Made by a program: the position numbers and the translations under genes
Source of the DNA: Asterias rubens
Taxonomy: Eukaryota > Echinodermata > Asteroidea > Forcipulatida > Asteriidae
Direction of reading: 5' to 3'
Assembly (NCBI RefSeq): GCF_902459465.1
Contig: NC_047078.1
Location: 3,457,691 to 3,521,690 of the forward strand
DNA length: 64,000 nucleotides
Notes under the pieces: model-generated
Told to the model about the DNA's origin: nothing
The model's input: the letters and a program-made list of their open reading frames with translations, nothing else
The model's database searches: none
Shown here: positions 11,180-20,224 of the stretch, in pieces
How the letters are laid out: the number at the start of each line of letters is the position of its first letter
Numbering within the stretch: the first letter of the stretch is position 1

Positions 11180-13783
11180 CTGAAGACGAAAGTCAAGATC
11201 GTTTTTAAGATTAAAATGTGTTTACTTTTCGTACGTACATTTTCATCCAGAATTTGCAAAGATTTATAAGTGAAACATTCAATAACAAAAATGTATTTGT
11301 AAACGGGAGTTTTTTTTTTTTACCAACAAAAGGGGCTCACGGAAAACATAATCACCAAAATATTGATCAAAGCTGCCATTTTGAATTCATGCAAATAAGA
11401 GTTTGTTCAACAACTTCTCTTTTTGATAAGGTTTGGAAGGGGTTCAAGAGTATCTTGGAACAGAACTAACTTCTGTTACAACTATTGTTAGGTTGTGTTC
11501 TAATAAACCATCGATCTTTTGGTTGGTAAGAAGTTGGCAACAGCTAGTCATGCAATGTTCGAACGTTGTATTAGCGGAAACAAAAAACAAACCCGACCTG
11601 AAAGCGATGACGTCATTCCTCGTGTTCCTTAAATCCTCATTCGAAATGTCTGTAGTGGCACTATATTCGTCAGCAGTCTTTTCAATAACGTAGCGTTCTC
11701 GAAGATGTCCAGTGACTCGCTGAAAAGACATGGACAAGTTTTGTTTGTAGTTAATGCATTATTTGGTTCAGAACAACATTTTGTTGCCAACTTCGAAAAA
11801 TTATCTAGCAGTGGCAATACAAATGTGTGCGTAACGGGTTGGTGAAATTGCTATACCGATTTTTAAAATCTCTACAAAAATCTTTCTCAATAACGGTAGC
11901 GTTCTCGAAGTTGTCCAGTGACTCGCTGAAAAGACATGGGCAAGTTTGTTTACTTTGTAGTTAATGCACAATTTGGTTCAGAACAACATTTTGTTGTAAA
12001 CTTCGGAAGATTATCTATCATTAAAAATGTGTTCGTAAGGGCTGGTGAAATTGTCATACCGATTTTCAACATCTTTAAACAAACATCTTTAAAGTACAGT
12101 GATAGGACACGACAAATGTAAAACACAAACAAGAAACATAAAAACTTTTGAATCTAAAGAATTGTCGGGAAAAACACTTAGCATATAACATTCTTATTTC
12201 CATGGTGGTCAACTTTCTAATATGACAGTACCATAACATTTGGGTCAAGTTTTAAACTCTAATTCAAACCAATCATAAAAAACGACTTTACAAAATTGTT
12301 TAATTTTGAAAGTACATGAAAGTACAAATTAAATTAATTATTAACCAATTTTGTTTTTTCTTTTTTTAACTTTGAGTAATAATATAAAGATAATGTAGGT
12401 TTCTCACCTTATAGTTTGTGAGCTGATCTTCTTGTTCTCTATTCTGAAAAACATAAAGTAGAAACATAATAATTGTCTAACGTAAAGTACGGTGAGCTGT
12501 GGACACACTTATTCTTATAGCGCCCTCTTACGATTTCTCCTAATTTAGCCCATGTTACTTTATCATACGGAAGACAGAATCCTCAGAACCAATTTTCTTT
12601 TGAATTGGTCATTGATCAACTGCTCTCAGACGATCATGTGCTATTGTGAAGGGCGGGCTTGTTGTGTTCATCTGTTTCTCCTCATCTATACCTTTTCTCT
12701 TTGGATTCCTCTTACAATAGATGCTAAGCTTTCCTTTCCCTCACTCGTTTCATCATCACGTGATGCGTTAAACTCTTCCACTGTAGACCCAGACAACCTC
12801 GGGCACTTGGCGAGAACGCCATGTAAACGGCGCAATGCACTTGGTGTTGGTAGGAGGTTGAATGGTGGTGGTACCCGGACATCATCCCCGAGGTACGTCA
12901 TCCACATAGCAGTACATGAGAACTTCCATTGTACGTCACTATCTTCCTGAAATCAACAAAACAATTAACACATTCGTATGAACCAAATTATTGAAGGTAA
13001 AAAGCCACTCATCTAGCTCAGAATGATGTTTATTTTCATACCCCATTTTGGCAATAATAGCAAGTGAGAAATTGTTTAACAATGATCTTCCCGTAAAGGG
13101 AACGTGTCTATTTCTCCCACATGGGGATGTAACACCAAGCTGGCAACAATCTCTCTCATACAATTATTGATTTAACGTCTTAGATTATGAAATGTACAAA
13201 TCAAGAATTCATTATCCAGTCATTGAAATAAGCAGTTTTAGGATTCAAACCTACACCTTTGTAAATTGTAAGTCATGCAGTGCATGTAAACACTGGACTG
13301 CGGTGAATTGCATGCATAAGTAACCCCAAACCTCTGTTTGTTTTAACTCCTCCATGCAAAGGTTTATATAAAACTTAAAATATGTTTGAGCTTTCATTTT
13401 GTACTGCAATTTTAGAGTGTAATAGTACCTTGTGCTGGCTAGGTCATAGAGGGCAAATCATTTTTGATGGTATTTTTTTGTTGACTTTTGCCCTTCCCTG
13501 GACGGCCTGTGCTTGTTTTATTGTTTTGTCCGAAGAATTGAAACAGCATAAACAAAACTAAAATTAAGTAACAGACTGGTACACTACCGTTATTTGTTTA
13601 TAGACTTCATTCCACACGGCAATTAGTGCGTTGAGCAGCACCACGACCACAAGAGCGTAGAAAGCCGCGTACAGTAAAGAACCTGATAATTCCTTGGCGA
13701 TTTGACGTCCAACCATATGAATGTCCGTCGGTGACATGAAGCCGAAAACTGACCAATAGAGAGTAACCGACGATTGGAATGGA
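10606..13783 (-). CDS. TRPC-type cation channel, 3' part (five exons)
   Basis: Encodes the last ~394 residues of a transient receptor potential canonical channel, a plasma-membrane Ca2+/cation channel of receptor and phospholipase C signalling. Exons (minus strand, in order) are 13588-13783, 12692-12946, 12408-12443, 11598-11719 and 10606-11179; all junctions are GT-AG and in phase. The first exon reads LYWSVFGFM (pore region) and then S6, VVVVLLNALIAVWNEVY. The second begins EDSDVQWKF...MWMTYL, the TRP-box region, followed by VPPPFNLLPTP, both close to vertebrate TRPC. The tail has a charged, probably coiled-coil part (YETFKRTCDMLDKLQ) and a Ser/Pro/Thr-rich and then Lys/Arg-rich end finishing QQQWRF. 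The usual WKFAR is WKFSC here. The ankyrin repeats and S1-S5 are not found in the window, so the gene is partial, split by the gap or truncated. Confidence 0.85.
11598..11719 (-). CDS. TRPC-like gene, tail exon
   Basis: Starts after cttttcag, reads RVTGHLRERYV...NEDLRNTRNDVIAF and ends at a weak donor (CAG|GTCGGG). The segment aligns by eye with the TRPC stretch before '(S)LRYE'. Part of this exon and its 5' intron is duplicated at 11886-12071. Confidence 0.75.
11681..12071. repeat. ~190-bp tandem duplication covering an exon start
   Basis: 11681-11871 and 11886-12071 are diverged copies. Both hold the acceptor 'cttttcag' (minus strand) and the exon start CGAGTCACTGGACA. The second copy has an extra base (GCTACCGTTATTG against GCTACGTTATTG) that shifts the frame, so it looks like a dead exon copy. 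Confidence 0.75.
12408..12443 (-). CDS. TRPC-like gene, 36-bp microexon
   Basis: Bounded by tgtttttcag and GTGAGA. It codes exactly 12 residues, NREQEDQLTNYK, phase 0 on both sides, so it could be skipped without breaking the frame. It is charged and helix-friendly. Confidence 0.7.
12692..12946 (-). CDS. TRPC-like gene, TRP-box exon
   Basis: Acceptor ttgatttcag, donor AAAAG|GTATAG, 85 codons in phase 0. Starts EDSDVQWKFSCTAMWMTYLG and continues VPPPFNLLPTPSALRR, the strongest family signature of this gene. The end (DDETSEGKESL) is acidic. Confidence 0.88.
13588..13783 (-). CDS. TRPC-like gene, pore and S6 exon
   Basis: Acceptor ctcatttag, donor ACG|GTAGTG. Codes PFQSSVTLYWSVFGFMSP (pore) and LLYAAFYALVVVVLLNALIA (S6, hydrophobic), ending KQIT. 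It starts in phase 1, so an upstream exon is required, and none was found. Confidence 0.85.
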
Positions 13784-14003
13784 CTAAATGAGAAGGGGGA
13801 GGGGAAAAGAAAGAGACACTTAGAGAGATTACATTTTTTAATAAGATAATATTTTCAAGAAATAAAAATCACTTCTTACAGTAAACAATTTTACAGGTTT
13901 TTGCGTTGAGAACATAATAAGTACACCTTTCAATTTAAATAAACAAAACCACACTGGTTGGCATGGATGGAACACTGATAAAACAGTACTGATAAAAAAA
14001 AAA

Positions 14004-14077
14004 TGCTTTCGAACCCAAGCCATCGATAATGACTGGTGCCTTAAACCAGCGCCTTAGACCACATTTGGCCACGCTTC
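14004..14077 (-). pseudogene. Decayed tRNA-Leu copy at the array edge
   Basis: The minus strand keeps the AAG anticodon arm and part of the T arm, but the 3' acceptor strand is missing and the D arm is changed (plus strand gaccacatttggcc). It is the outermost unit of the array. Confidence 0.7.
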
Positions 14078-14145
14078 CTTGACGATATACTTTTAAGAGG
14101 CTGAATTAAAAATGAAAGCAAGTATGTTTTAAACAAAAAGCAAGT

Positions 14146-14227
14146 TGGCAGCGGTGGGATTCGAACCCACGCCATCGAAATGACTGGTGCCTTAAACCAG
14201 CGCCTTAGATCACTTGGCTACGCTACC
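14146..14227 (-). tRNA. tRNA-Leu(AAG), array unit 1
   Basis: Full length with anticodon AAG. The A-box region has four changes (GTAGCCAAGTGATC instead of GTGGCCGAGCGGTC), so activity is doubtful. Confidence 0.65.
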
Positions 14228-14293
14228 TTAATGAAAGACTTTGAAGATGCTAAATTAAAACTGAAAAAAGTATGTTTTAAACGAAAAACAAGT

Positions 14294-14375
14294 TGGCAGC
14301 AGTGGGATTCGAACCCACGCCATCGAAATGACTGGTGCCTAAAACCAGCGCCTTAGACCGCTCGGCCACGCTACC
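14294..14375 (-). tRNA. tRNA-Leu(UAG), array unit 2
   Basis: Near consensus. One acceptor-stem C-to-T change makes a G-U pair. Confidence 0.85.
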
Positions 14376-14442
14376 TTAATGTAAGACTTTTAAGATGCTA
14401 AATTAAAAATGAAAACAAGTATGTTTTAAACAAAGAACAAGT

Positions 14443-14524
14443 TGGCAGCGGTGGGATTTGAACCCACGCCATCGAATTGACTGGTGCCTAAAACCAGCGC
14501 CTTAGACCGCTCGGTCACACTACC
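14443..14524 (-). tRNA. tRNA-Leu(UAG), array unit 3
   Basis: The T loop reads TTCAAAT, the 5' acceptor strand GGTAGTG, and the D stem has one change. The fold is otherwise kept. Confidence 0.78.
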
Positions 14525-14591
14525 TTAATGAAAGACTTTGAAGAGGCTAAATACAAAAACGAAAACATCTGTGTTTTAACGAAAAACAAGT

Positions 14592-14673
14592 TGGCAGCAG
14601 TGGGATTCGAACCCACGCCATCGAAATGACTGATGCCTAAAACCAGCGCCTTAGACCGCTCGGCCATGCTACC
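14592..14673 (-). tRNA. tRNA-Leu(UAG), array unit 4
   Basis: The anticodon stem has a G-U in place of G-C (GCATCAG), and the acceptor 5' strand is GGTAGCA. Confidence 0.75.
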
Positions 14674-14739
14674 TTGATGAAAGACTTTTAAGATGTTCAA
14701 TTAAAATTTAAAAAAGTATGTTTTAAACGAAAAACAAGT

Positions 14740-14821
14740 TGGCAGCGATGGGATTCGAACCCACGCCATCGAAATGACTGGTGCCTTAAACCAGCACCTT
14801 AGACTGCTCGGACACGCTACC
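14740..14821 (-). tRNA. tRNA-Leu(AAG), array unit 5
   Basis: A-box changes (GTGTCCGAGCAGTC) and one change near the T stem. Anticodon and T loop are intact. Confidence 0.72.
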
Positions 14822-14889
14822 TTGATGATATACTTTTAAGAGGCTAAATAAACAAATTAAAACATCTGTGTTTTAAACGAAAAACAAGT

Positions 14890-14971
14890 TGGCAGCGGTG
14901 GGATTCGAACCCACGCCATCGAAATGACTGGTGCCTTAAACCAGCGCCTTAGACCGCTCGGCCACGCTACC
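14890..14971 (-). tRNA. tRNA-Leu(AAG), array unit 6
   Basis: Matches the array consensus at every position: acceptor GGTAGCG/CGCTGCC, A box GTGGCCGAGCGG, B box GGTTCGAATCC, anticodon AAG. Identical to units 16, 17 and 21. Confidence 0.93.
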
Positions 14972-15037
14972 TTAATGAAAAACTTTTAAGATGCTCAATA
15001 AAAATGAAAAAAAGTTTGTTTTAAACGAAAAACAAGT

Positions 15038-15119
15038 TGGCAGCGGTGGGATTCGAACCCACGCCATCGAAATGACTGGTGCCTTAAACCAGCACCTTAG
15101 ACCGCTCGGCCACGCTACC
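15038..15119 (-). tRNA. tRNA-Leu(AAG), array unit 7
   Basis: One change from consensus (plus strand ccagcacc), next to the anticodon stem. Confidence 0.88.
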
Positions 15120-15185
15120 TTAATGAAAGACTTTTAAGATGCTCAATTAAAATTGAAAAAAGTATGTTTTAAACAAAAAACAAGT

Positions 15186-15267
15186 TGGCAGCGATGGGAT
15201 TCGAACCCACGCCATCGAAATGACTGGTGCCTTAAACCAGCGCCTTATACCGCTCAGCCACACTACC
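15186..15267 (-). tRNA. tRNA-Leu(AAG), array unit 8
   Basis: Changes at the T stem base (gcgatggg), D loop (ttatacc), D stem (tcagcc) and acceptor. Shares the last three with unit 11. Confidence 0.72.
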
Positions 15268-15335
15268 TTAATGAAAGACTTTTAATAGGCTAAATACACA
15301 AATGAAAACATCTGTGTTTTAAACGAAAAACAAGT

Positions 15336-15417
15336 AGGCAGCGGTGGGTTTCGAAGCCACGCCGTCGAAATGACTGGTGCCTTAAACCAGCACCTAAGAC
15401 CGCTCGGCCACGCTACC
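15336..15417 (-). tRNA. tRNA-Leu(AAG), array unit 9, altered T arm
   Basis: The B box is GCTTCGAAACC instead of GGTTCGAATCC, a T-stem pair is lost, the variable-arm stem is weakened and the discriminator is U. Shares these with units 12 and 19. A likely pseudogene or weakly transcribed copy. Confidence 0.55.
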
Positions 15418-15483
15418 TTAAAGAAAGACTTTAAAGATGCTCAATTAAAATTGAAAAAAGTATGTTTTAAACGAAAAACAAGT

Positions 15484-15564
15484 TGGCAGCGGTGGGATTC
15501 GAACCCCACTATCAAAATGACTGGTGCCTAAAACCAGCGCCTTGGACCACTCGGCCACGCTACC
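15484..15564 (-). tRNA. tRNA-Leu(UAG), array unit 10, 81 nt
   Basis: One base shorter between the variable arm and T stem (plus strand aaccccactatcaaaatg), giving an odd T arm. Same variant as units 13 and 20. Confidence 0.6.
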
Positions 15565-15632
15565 TTGATGATATACTTTTAGGAGGCCAAATACACAAAT
15601 TAAAACATCTGTGTTTTAAACGAAAAACAAGT

Positions 15633-15714
15633 TGGCAGCGGTGGGATTCGAACCCACGCCATCGAAATGACTGGTGCCTTAAACCAGCGCCTTATACCGC
15701 TCAGCCACACTACC
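15633..15714 (-). tRNA. tRNA-Leu(AAG), array unit 11
   Basis: Intact T arm and anticodon. D-loop, D-stem and acceptor changes are as in unit 8, of which it is a block-duplicate 447 bp away. Confidence 0.75.
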
Positions 15715-15782
15715 TTAATGAAAGACTTTTAATAGGCTAAATACACAAATGAAAACATCTGTGTTTTAAACGAAAAACAAGT

Positions 15783-15864
15783 AGGCAGCGGTGGGTTTCG
15801 AAGCCACGCCGTCGAAATGACTGGTGCCTTAAACCAGCACCTTAGACCGCTCGGCCACGCTACC
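15783..15864 (-). tRNA. tRNA-Leu(AAG), array unit 12, altered T arm
   Basis: Duplicate of unit 9 with the same altered B box (GCTTCGAAACC) and U discriminator. Confidence 0.55.
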
Positions 15865-15930
15865 TTAAAGAAAGACTTTAAAGATGCTCAATTAAAATTG
15901 AAAAAAGTATGTTTTAAACGAAAAACAAGT

Positions 15931-16011
15931 TGGCAGCGGTGGGATTCGAACCCCACTATCAAAATGACTGGTGCCTAAAACCAGCGCCTTGGACCACTCG
16001 GCCACGCTACC
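15931..16011 (-). tRNA. tRNA-Leu(UAG), array unit 13, 81 nt
   Basis: Same one-base-short variant as unit 10, 447 bp away. Confidence 0.6.
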
Positions 16012-16079
16012 TTGATGATATACTTTTAGGAGGCCAAATACACAAATTAAAACATCTGTGTTTTAAACGAAAAACAAGT

Positions 16080-16161
16080 TGGCAGCGGTGGGATTCGAAC
16101 CCACGCCATCGAAATGACTGGTGCCTTAAACCAGGGCCTTAGACCGCTCGGCCACGCTACC
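16080..16161 (-). tRNA. tRNA-Leu(AAG), array unit 14
   Basis: One change (plus strand ccagggcc) just 5' of the anticodon stem; otherwise consensus. Confidence 0.87.
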
Positions 16162-16228
16162 TTAATGAAAGACTTTTAAGATCCTGAATAAAAATGAAAA
16201 AAAAGTTTGATTTAAACGAAAAACAAGT

Positions 16229-16310
16229 TGGCAGCGGCGGGATTCGAACCCACGCCATCGAAATGACTGGTGCCTTAAACCAGCGCCTTAGACCGCTCGG
16301 CCACGCTACC
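16229..16310 (-). tRNA. tRNA-Leu(AAG), array unit 15
   Basis: One T-stem change (plus strand gcggcggg). The rest is consensus. Confidence 0.85.
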
Positions 16311-16377
16311 TTAATGAAAAACTTTTAAGATGCTCAATAAAAATGAAAAAAAAGTTTGTTTTAAACGAAAAACAAGT

Positions 16378-16459
16378 TGGCAGCGGTGGGATTCGAACCC
16401 ACGCCATCGAAATGACTGGTGCCTTAAACCAGCGCCTTAGACCGCTCGGCCACGCTACC
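16378..16459 (-). tRNA. tRNA-Leu(AAG), array unit 16
   Basis: Identical to the array consensus, with a T5 terminator in the 3' flank. Confidence 0.93.
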
Positions 16460-16526
16460 TTAATGAAAAACTTTTAAGATGCTCAATAAAAATGAAAAAA
16501 AAGTTTGTTTTAAACGAAAAACAAGT

Positions 16527-16608
16527 TGGCAGCGGTGGGATTCGAACCCACGCCATCGAAATGACTGGTGCCTTAAACCAGCGCCTTAGACCGCTCGGCC
16601 ACGCTACC
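16527..16608 (-). tRNA. tRNA-Leu(AAG), array unit 17
   Basis: Identical to the array consensus. The spacer toward unit 16 repeats that between units 15 and 16. Confidence 0.93.
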
Positions 16609-16674
16609 TTAATGAAAGACTTTTAAGATGCTCAATTAAAATTGAAAAAAGTATGTTTTAAACAAAAAACAAGT

Positions 16675-16756
16675 TGGCAGCGATGGGATTCGAACCCACG
16701 CCATCAAAATGACTGGTGTCTTAAACCAGCGCCTTAGACCGCTCAGCCACGCTACC
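16675..16756 (-). tRNA. tRNA-Leu(AAG), array unit 18
   Basis: One base 3' of the anticodon is changed (loop TTAAGAC). There are further single changes in the D stem, variable arm and T-stem base. Confidence 0.72.
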
Positions 16757-16824
16757 TTAATGAAAGACTTTTAATAGGCTAAATACACAAATTAAAACAT
16801 CTGTGTTTTAAACGAAAAACAAGT

Positions 16825-16906
16825 AGGCAGCGGTGGGTTTCGAAGCCACGCCGTCGAAATGACTGGTGCCTTAAACCAGCACCTTAGACCGCTCGGCCAC
16901 GCTACC
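16825..16906 (-). tRNA. tRNA-Leu(AAG), array unit 19, altered T arm
   Basis: Same altered B box and U discriminator as units 9 and 12; block-duplicate of unit 12 at 1042 bp. Confidence 0.55.
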
Positions 16907-16972
16907 TTAAAGAAAGACTTTAAAGATGCTCAATTAAAATTGAAAAAAGTATGTTTTAAACGAAAAACAAGT

Positions 16973-17053
16973 TGGCAGCGGTGGGATTCGAACCCCACTA
17001 TCAAAATGACTGGTGCCTAAAACCAGCGCCTTGGACCACTCGGCCAAGCTACC
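16973..17053 (-). tRNA. tRNA-Leu(UAG), array unit 20, 81 nt
   Basis: Same short variant as units 10 and 13, with one extra acceptor change (plus strand ggccaagct). Confidence 0.57.
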
Positions 17054-17121
17054 TTGATGATATACTTTTAGGAGGCCAAATACACAAATTAAAACATCTG
17101 TGTTTTAAACGAAAAACAAGT

Positions 17122-17203
17122 TGGCAGCGGTGGGATTCGAACCCACGCCATCGAAATGACTGGTGCCTTAAACCAGCGCCTTAGACCGCTCGGCCACGCT
17201 ACC
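17122..17203 (-). tRNA. tRNA-Leu(AAG), array unit 21
   Basis: Identical to the array consensus. Confidence 0.93.
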
Positions 17204-17270
17204 TTAATGAAAGACTTTTAAGATCCTGAATAAAAATGAAAAAAAAGTTTGATTTAAACGAAAAACAAGT

Positions 17271-17352
17271 TGGCAGCGGCAGGATTCGAACCCACGCCAT
17301 CGAAATGACTGGTGCCTAAAACCAGCGCCTTAGACCCCTCGGCCACGCTACC
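17271..17352 (-). tRNA. tRNA-Leu(UAG), array unit 22
   Basis: T-stem changes (plus strand gcggcagg) and one D-loop change (gacccctcgg). Confidence 0.75.
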
Positions 17353-17420
17353 TTGATGATATACTTTTAAGAGGCTAAATACACAAAATAAAACATCTGT
17401 GTTTTAAACGAAAAACAAGT

Positions 17421-17502
17421 TGGCAGCGGTGGGATTCGAACCCACGCCATCGAAATGACTGGTGCCTTAAACCAGCGCCTTAGACCGCTCGGTCACGCTA
17501 TC
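17421..17502 (-). tRNA. tRNA-Leu(AAG), array unit 23
   Basis: The acceptor starts GATAGCG instead of GGTAGCG, and there is one D-stem change. Shared with unit 29. Confidence 0.75.
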
Positions 17503-17570
17503 TTAATGAAAGACTTTGAACAGGCTAAATACAAAAACGAAAACATCTGTGTTTTAAACGAAAAACAAGT

Positions 17571-17654
17571 TGGCAGCCATGGGATTCGAACCCACGCCAT
17601 CGAAATGACTGGTGCCTAAAACCAGCGCCTTAGACCACATTTGGCCATGCTACC
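17571..17654 (-). tRNA. tRNA-Leu(UAG), array unit 24, 84 nt
   Basis: Two extra bases in the D loop (plus strand gaccacatttggcc) and a changed T-stem base, so the A box is distorted. Confidence 0.6.
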
Positions 17655-17722
17655 TTGATGATATACTTTTAAGAGGCTAAATACAAAAACGGAAACATCT
17701 GTGTTTTAAACGAAAAACAAGT

Positions 17723-17804
17723 TGGCAGCGGTGGGATTCAAACCCATGCCATCAAAATGACTGGTGCCTAAAACCAGCGCCTTAGACCACTCGGCCATGC
17801 TACC
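17723..17804 (-). tRNA. tRNA-Leu(UAG), array unit 25
   Basis: T loop TTTGAAT (B box GGTTTGAATCC) and scattered single changes in the T stem, variable arm and D arm. Confidence 0.68.
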
Positions 17805-17872
17805 TTGATGATATACTTTTAAGAGGCTAAATACACAAATCAAAACTTAAGTGTTTTAAACGAAAAACAAGT

Positions 17873-17954
17873 TGGCAGCGGTGGGATTCGAACCCACGCC
17901 ATCGAAATGACTGGTGCCTAAAACCAGCGCCTTAGACCGCTCGGCCATACTACC
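17873..17954 (-). tRNA. tRNA-Leu(UAG), array unit 26
   Basis: Consensus except for the acceptor 5' strand (GGTAGTA). Among the best UAG copies. Confidence 0.83.
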
Positions 17955-18022
17955 TTGATGATATAGTTTTAAGAGGCTAAATACACAAATTAAAACATCT
18001 GTGTTTTAAACGAAAAACAAGT

Positions 18023-18104
18023 TGGCAGCGTTGGGATTCGAACCCACGCCATCGAACTGATTGGTGCCTTAAACCAGCGCCTTAGACCACTCGGCCACAC
18101 TCCC
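18023..18104 (-). tRNA. tRNA-Leu(AAG), array unit 27
   Basis: The acceptor 5' end is GGGAGTG and the anticodon stem has one change (CCAAT). Probably weak or dead. Confidence 0.6.
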
Positions 18105-18171
18105 TTAATGAAATACTTTTAAGATGCTAAATACAAAAACGAAAAGATCTGTGTTTTAAACAAACACAGGT

Positions 18172-18253
18172 TGGCAGCGGTGGGATTCGAACCCACGCCA
18201 TCAAAATGACTGGTGCCTAAAACCAGCGCCTTAGACCCCTCGGCCACGCTACC
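18172..18253 (-). tRNA. tRNA-Leu(UAG), array unit 28
   Basis: Two changes: variable-arm loop and D loop (gacccctcgg). The 3' flank (cacagg) lacks the usual T-run, so termination may depend on a later tract. Confidence 0.78.
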
Positions 18254-18320
18254 TTAATGTAAGTCTTTAAAGATGCTAAATTAAAAATGAAAACAAGTAT
18301 GTTTTAAACGAAAAACAAGT

Positions 18321-18402
18321 TGGCAGCGGTGGGATTCGAACCCACGCCATCGAAATGACTGGTGCCTTAAACCAGCGCCTTAGACCGCTCGGTCACGCTA
18401 TC
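18321..18402 (-). tRNA. tRNA-Leu(AAG), array unit 29
   Basis: Same variant as unit 23 (acceptor GATAGCG), 900 bp away. Confidence 0.75.
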
Positions 18403-18470
18403 TTAATGAAAGACTTTGAAGAGGCTAAATACAAAAACGAAAACATCTGTGTTTTAAACGAAAAAAAAGT

Positions 18471-18552
18471 TGGCAGCCATGGGATTCGAACCCACGCCAT
18501 CGAAATGACTGGTGCCTAAAACCAGCGCCTTAGACCCCTCGGCCATGCTACC
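18471..18552 (-). tRNA. tRNA-Leu(UAG), array unit 30
   Basis: Changes at the T-stem base (gccatggg), D loop and acceptor (GGTAGCA). The terminator tract is eight T's. Confidence 0.73.
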
Positions 18553-18619
18553 TTGATGATATACTTTTAAGAGGCTAAATTAAAATCGAAAAAAAGTATG
18601 TTTTAAAGGAAAAACAAGT

Positions 18620-18701
18620 TGGCAGCGGTGGGATTCGAACCCACGCCATCGAAATGACTGGTGCCTTAAACCAGCGCCTTTGACCACTCGGCCACGCTAC
18701 C
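18620..18701 (-). tRNA. tRNA-Leu(AAG), array unit 31
   Basis: Two D-loop changes (plus strand ctttgaccactcgg). Stems are intact. Confidence 0.82.
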
Positions 18702-18768
18702 TCAATGAAAGACATTTAAGATGCTTAATACAAAAACGAAAACATCTGTGTTTTAAACAAAAACAAGT

Positions 18769-18850
18769 TGGCAGCGGTGGGATTCGAACCCACGCCATCG
18801 AAATGACTGGTGCCTAAAACCAGCGCCTTAGACCGCCCGGCCACGCTACC
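18769..18850 (-). tRNA. tRNA-Leu(UAG), array unit 32
   Basis: One D-loop change (gaccgcccgg); otherwise consensus. A good UAG copy. Confidence 0.86.
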
Positions 18851-18915
18851 TTAATGAAACACTTTTAAGATGCTCAATTAAAATTGAAAAAAGTATGTTT
18901 TAAACAAAAACAAGT

Positions 18916-18997
18916 TAGCAGCGGTGGGATTCGAACCCACGCCATCGAAATGACTGGTGCCTAAAACCAGCGCCTTAGACCTCTCGGCCACGCTACC
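18916..18997 (-). tRNA. tRNA-Leu(UAG), array unit 33
   Basis: The acceptor 3' strand has one C-to-T change (CGCTGCTA) giving a G-U pair, plus one D-loop change. Confidence 0.77.
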
Positions 18998-19064
18998 TTA
19001 ATGAAAGACTTTTAAGATGCTAAATTAAAATCGAAAAAAAGTATGTTTTAAACGAAAAACAAGT

Positions 19065-19115
19065 TGACTGGTGCCGGCCTAAAACCAGCACCTTAGACCC
19101 CTCGGCCACGCTACC
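19065..19115 (-). pseudogene. Truncated tRNA-Leu(UAG), array unit 34
   Basis: Only the 5' half remains (acceptor, D arm, anticodon arm with inserted bases). About 30 bp holding the T arm and 3' acceptor strand are deleted. Confidence 0.85.
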
Positions 19116-19182
19116 TTAATGTAAGTCTTTAAAGATGCTCAATTAAAAATGAAAACAGGTATGTTTTAAACGAAAAACAAGT

Positions 19183-19264
19183 TGGCAGCAGTGGGATTTG
19201 AACCCATGCCATCGAAATGACTGGTGCCTTAAACCAGCACCTTGGACCGCTCGGCCACGCTACC
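19183..19264 (-). tRNA. tRNA-Leu(AAG), array unit 35
   Basis: T loop TTCAAAT, one T-stem change and one D-loop change. Confidence 0.73.
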
Positions 19265-19329
19265 TTTATGAAAGACTTTTAAGAGGCTAAATTAAATTGA
19301 AACAAGTATGTTTTAAACGAAAATCAAGT

Positions 19330-19411
19330 TGGCAGCGATGGGATTCGAACCCACGCCATCGAAATGACTGGTGCCTTAAACCAGCGCCTTAGACCGCTCG
19401 GCCACGCTACC
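19330..19411 (-). tRNA. tRNA-Leu(AAG), array unit 36
   Basis: One change near the T-stem base (gcgatggg); otherwise consensus. Confidence 0.86.
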
Positions 19412-19478
19412 TTAATGAAAGACTTTTAAGAGGCTAAATACACAAATGAAAAATCTGTGTTTTAAACGAAAAACAAGT

Positions 19479-19560
19479 CGGCAGCGTTGGGTTTCGAAGC
19501 CACGCCGTCGAAATGACTGGTGCCTTAAACCAGCACCTTAGACCGCTCGGCCACGCTACC
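19479..19560 (-). tRNA. tRNA-Leu(AAG), array unit 37, altered T arm
   Basis: B box GCTTCGAAACC as in units 9, 12 and 19, G discriminator, and a changed base before the acceptor 3' strand. Confidence 0.52.
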
Positions 19561-19626
19561 TTAAAGAAAGACTTTTAAGATGCTCAATTAAAATTGAAAA
19601 AAGTATGTTTTAAACGAAAAACAAGT

Positions 19627-19708
19627 TGCCAGCGGTGGGATTCGAACCCACGCCATCGAAATGACTGGTGCCTAAAACCAGCGCCTTAGACCACTCGGCC
19701 ACGCTACC
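19627..19708 (-). tRNA. tRNA-Leu(UAG), array unit 38
   Basis: One acceptor-stem pair is broken (3' strand CGCTGGC), and there is one D-loop change. Confidence 0.7.
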
Positions 19709-19775
19709 TTAATGTAAGTCTTTAAAGATGCTAAATTAAAAATGAAAACAAGTATGTTTTAAACAAAAAACAAGT

Positions 19776-19857
19776 TGGCAGCGGTGGGATTCGAACCCAC
19801 GCCATCCAAATGACTGGTGCCTTAAACCAGCGCCTTAGACCGCTCGGCCACGCTACC
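19776..19857 (-). tRNA. tRNA-Leu(AAG), array unit 39
   Basis: One change, in the variable-arm loop (catccaaatg). Shared with unit 46. Confidence 0.88.
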
Positions 19858-19925
19858 TTAATCAAAGACTTTGAAGAGGCTAAATACAAAAACGAAAACA
19901 TCTGTGTTTTAAATGAAAAACAAGT

Positions 19926-20007
19926 TGGCAGCAGTGAGATTCGAACCCACGCCATCGAAATGACTGGTGCCTAAAACCAGGGCCTTAGACCGCTCGGCCA
20001 TGCTACC
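19926..20007 (-). tRNA. tRNA-Leu(UAG), array unit 40
   Basis: T-stem pair broken (plus strand gcagtgagattc), plus ccagggcc and acceptor GGTAGCA. Same variant as unit 47. Confidence 0.68.
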
Positions 20008-20075
20008 TTGATGATATACTTTTAAGAGGCTAAATACACAAATTAAAACTTCTGTGTTTTAAATGAAAAACAAGT

Positions 20076-20157
20076 TGGCAGCGGTGGGATTCGAACCCAC
20101 GTCATGGAAATGACTGGTGCCTAAAACCAGTGCCTTAGACCGCTCGGCCACGCTACC
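20076..20157 (-). tRNA. tRNA-Leu(UAG), array unit 41
   Basis: Variable-arm changes (cacgtcatgg) and one change 5' of the anticodon stem. Confidence 0.76.
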
Positions 20158-20224
20158 TTAATGTAAGTCTTTAAAGATGCTCAATTAAAAATGAAAACAA
20201 GTATGTTTTAAACGAAAAACAAGT

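Noticed and set aside
12552-12950. Plus-strand 132-codon frame
   Set aside because: Antisense shadow of the TRPC TRP-box exon on the minus strand.
15483-17184. Open frames through the tRNA array (for example MAAVGFEPHYQND)
   Set aside because: They are translations of tRNA genes and spacers on the opposite strand, and repeat only because the array does.
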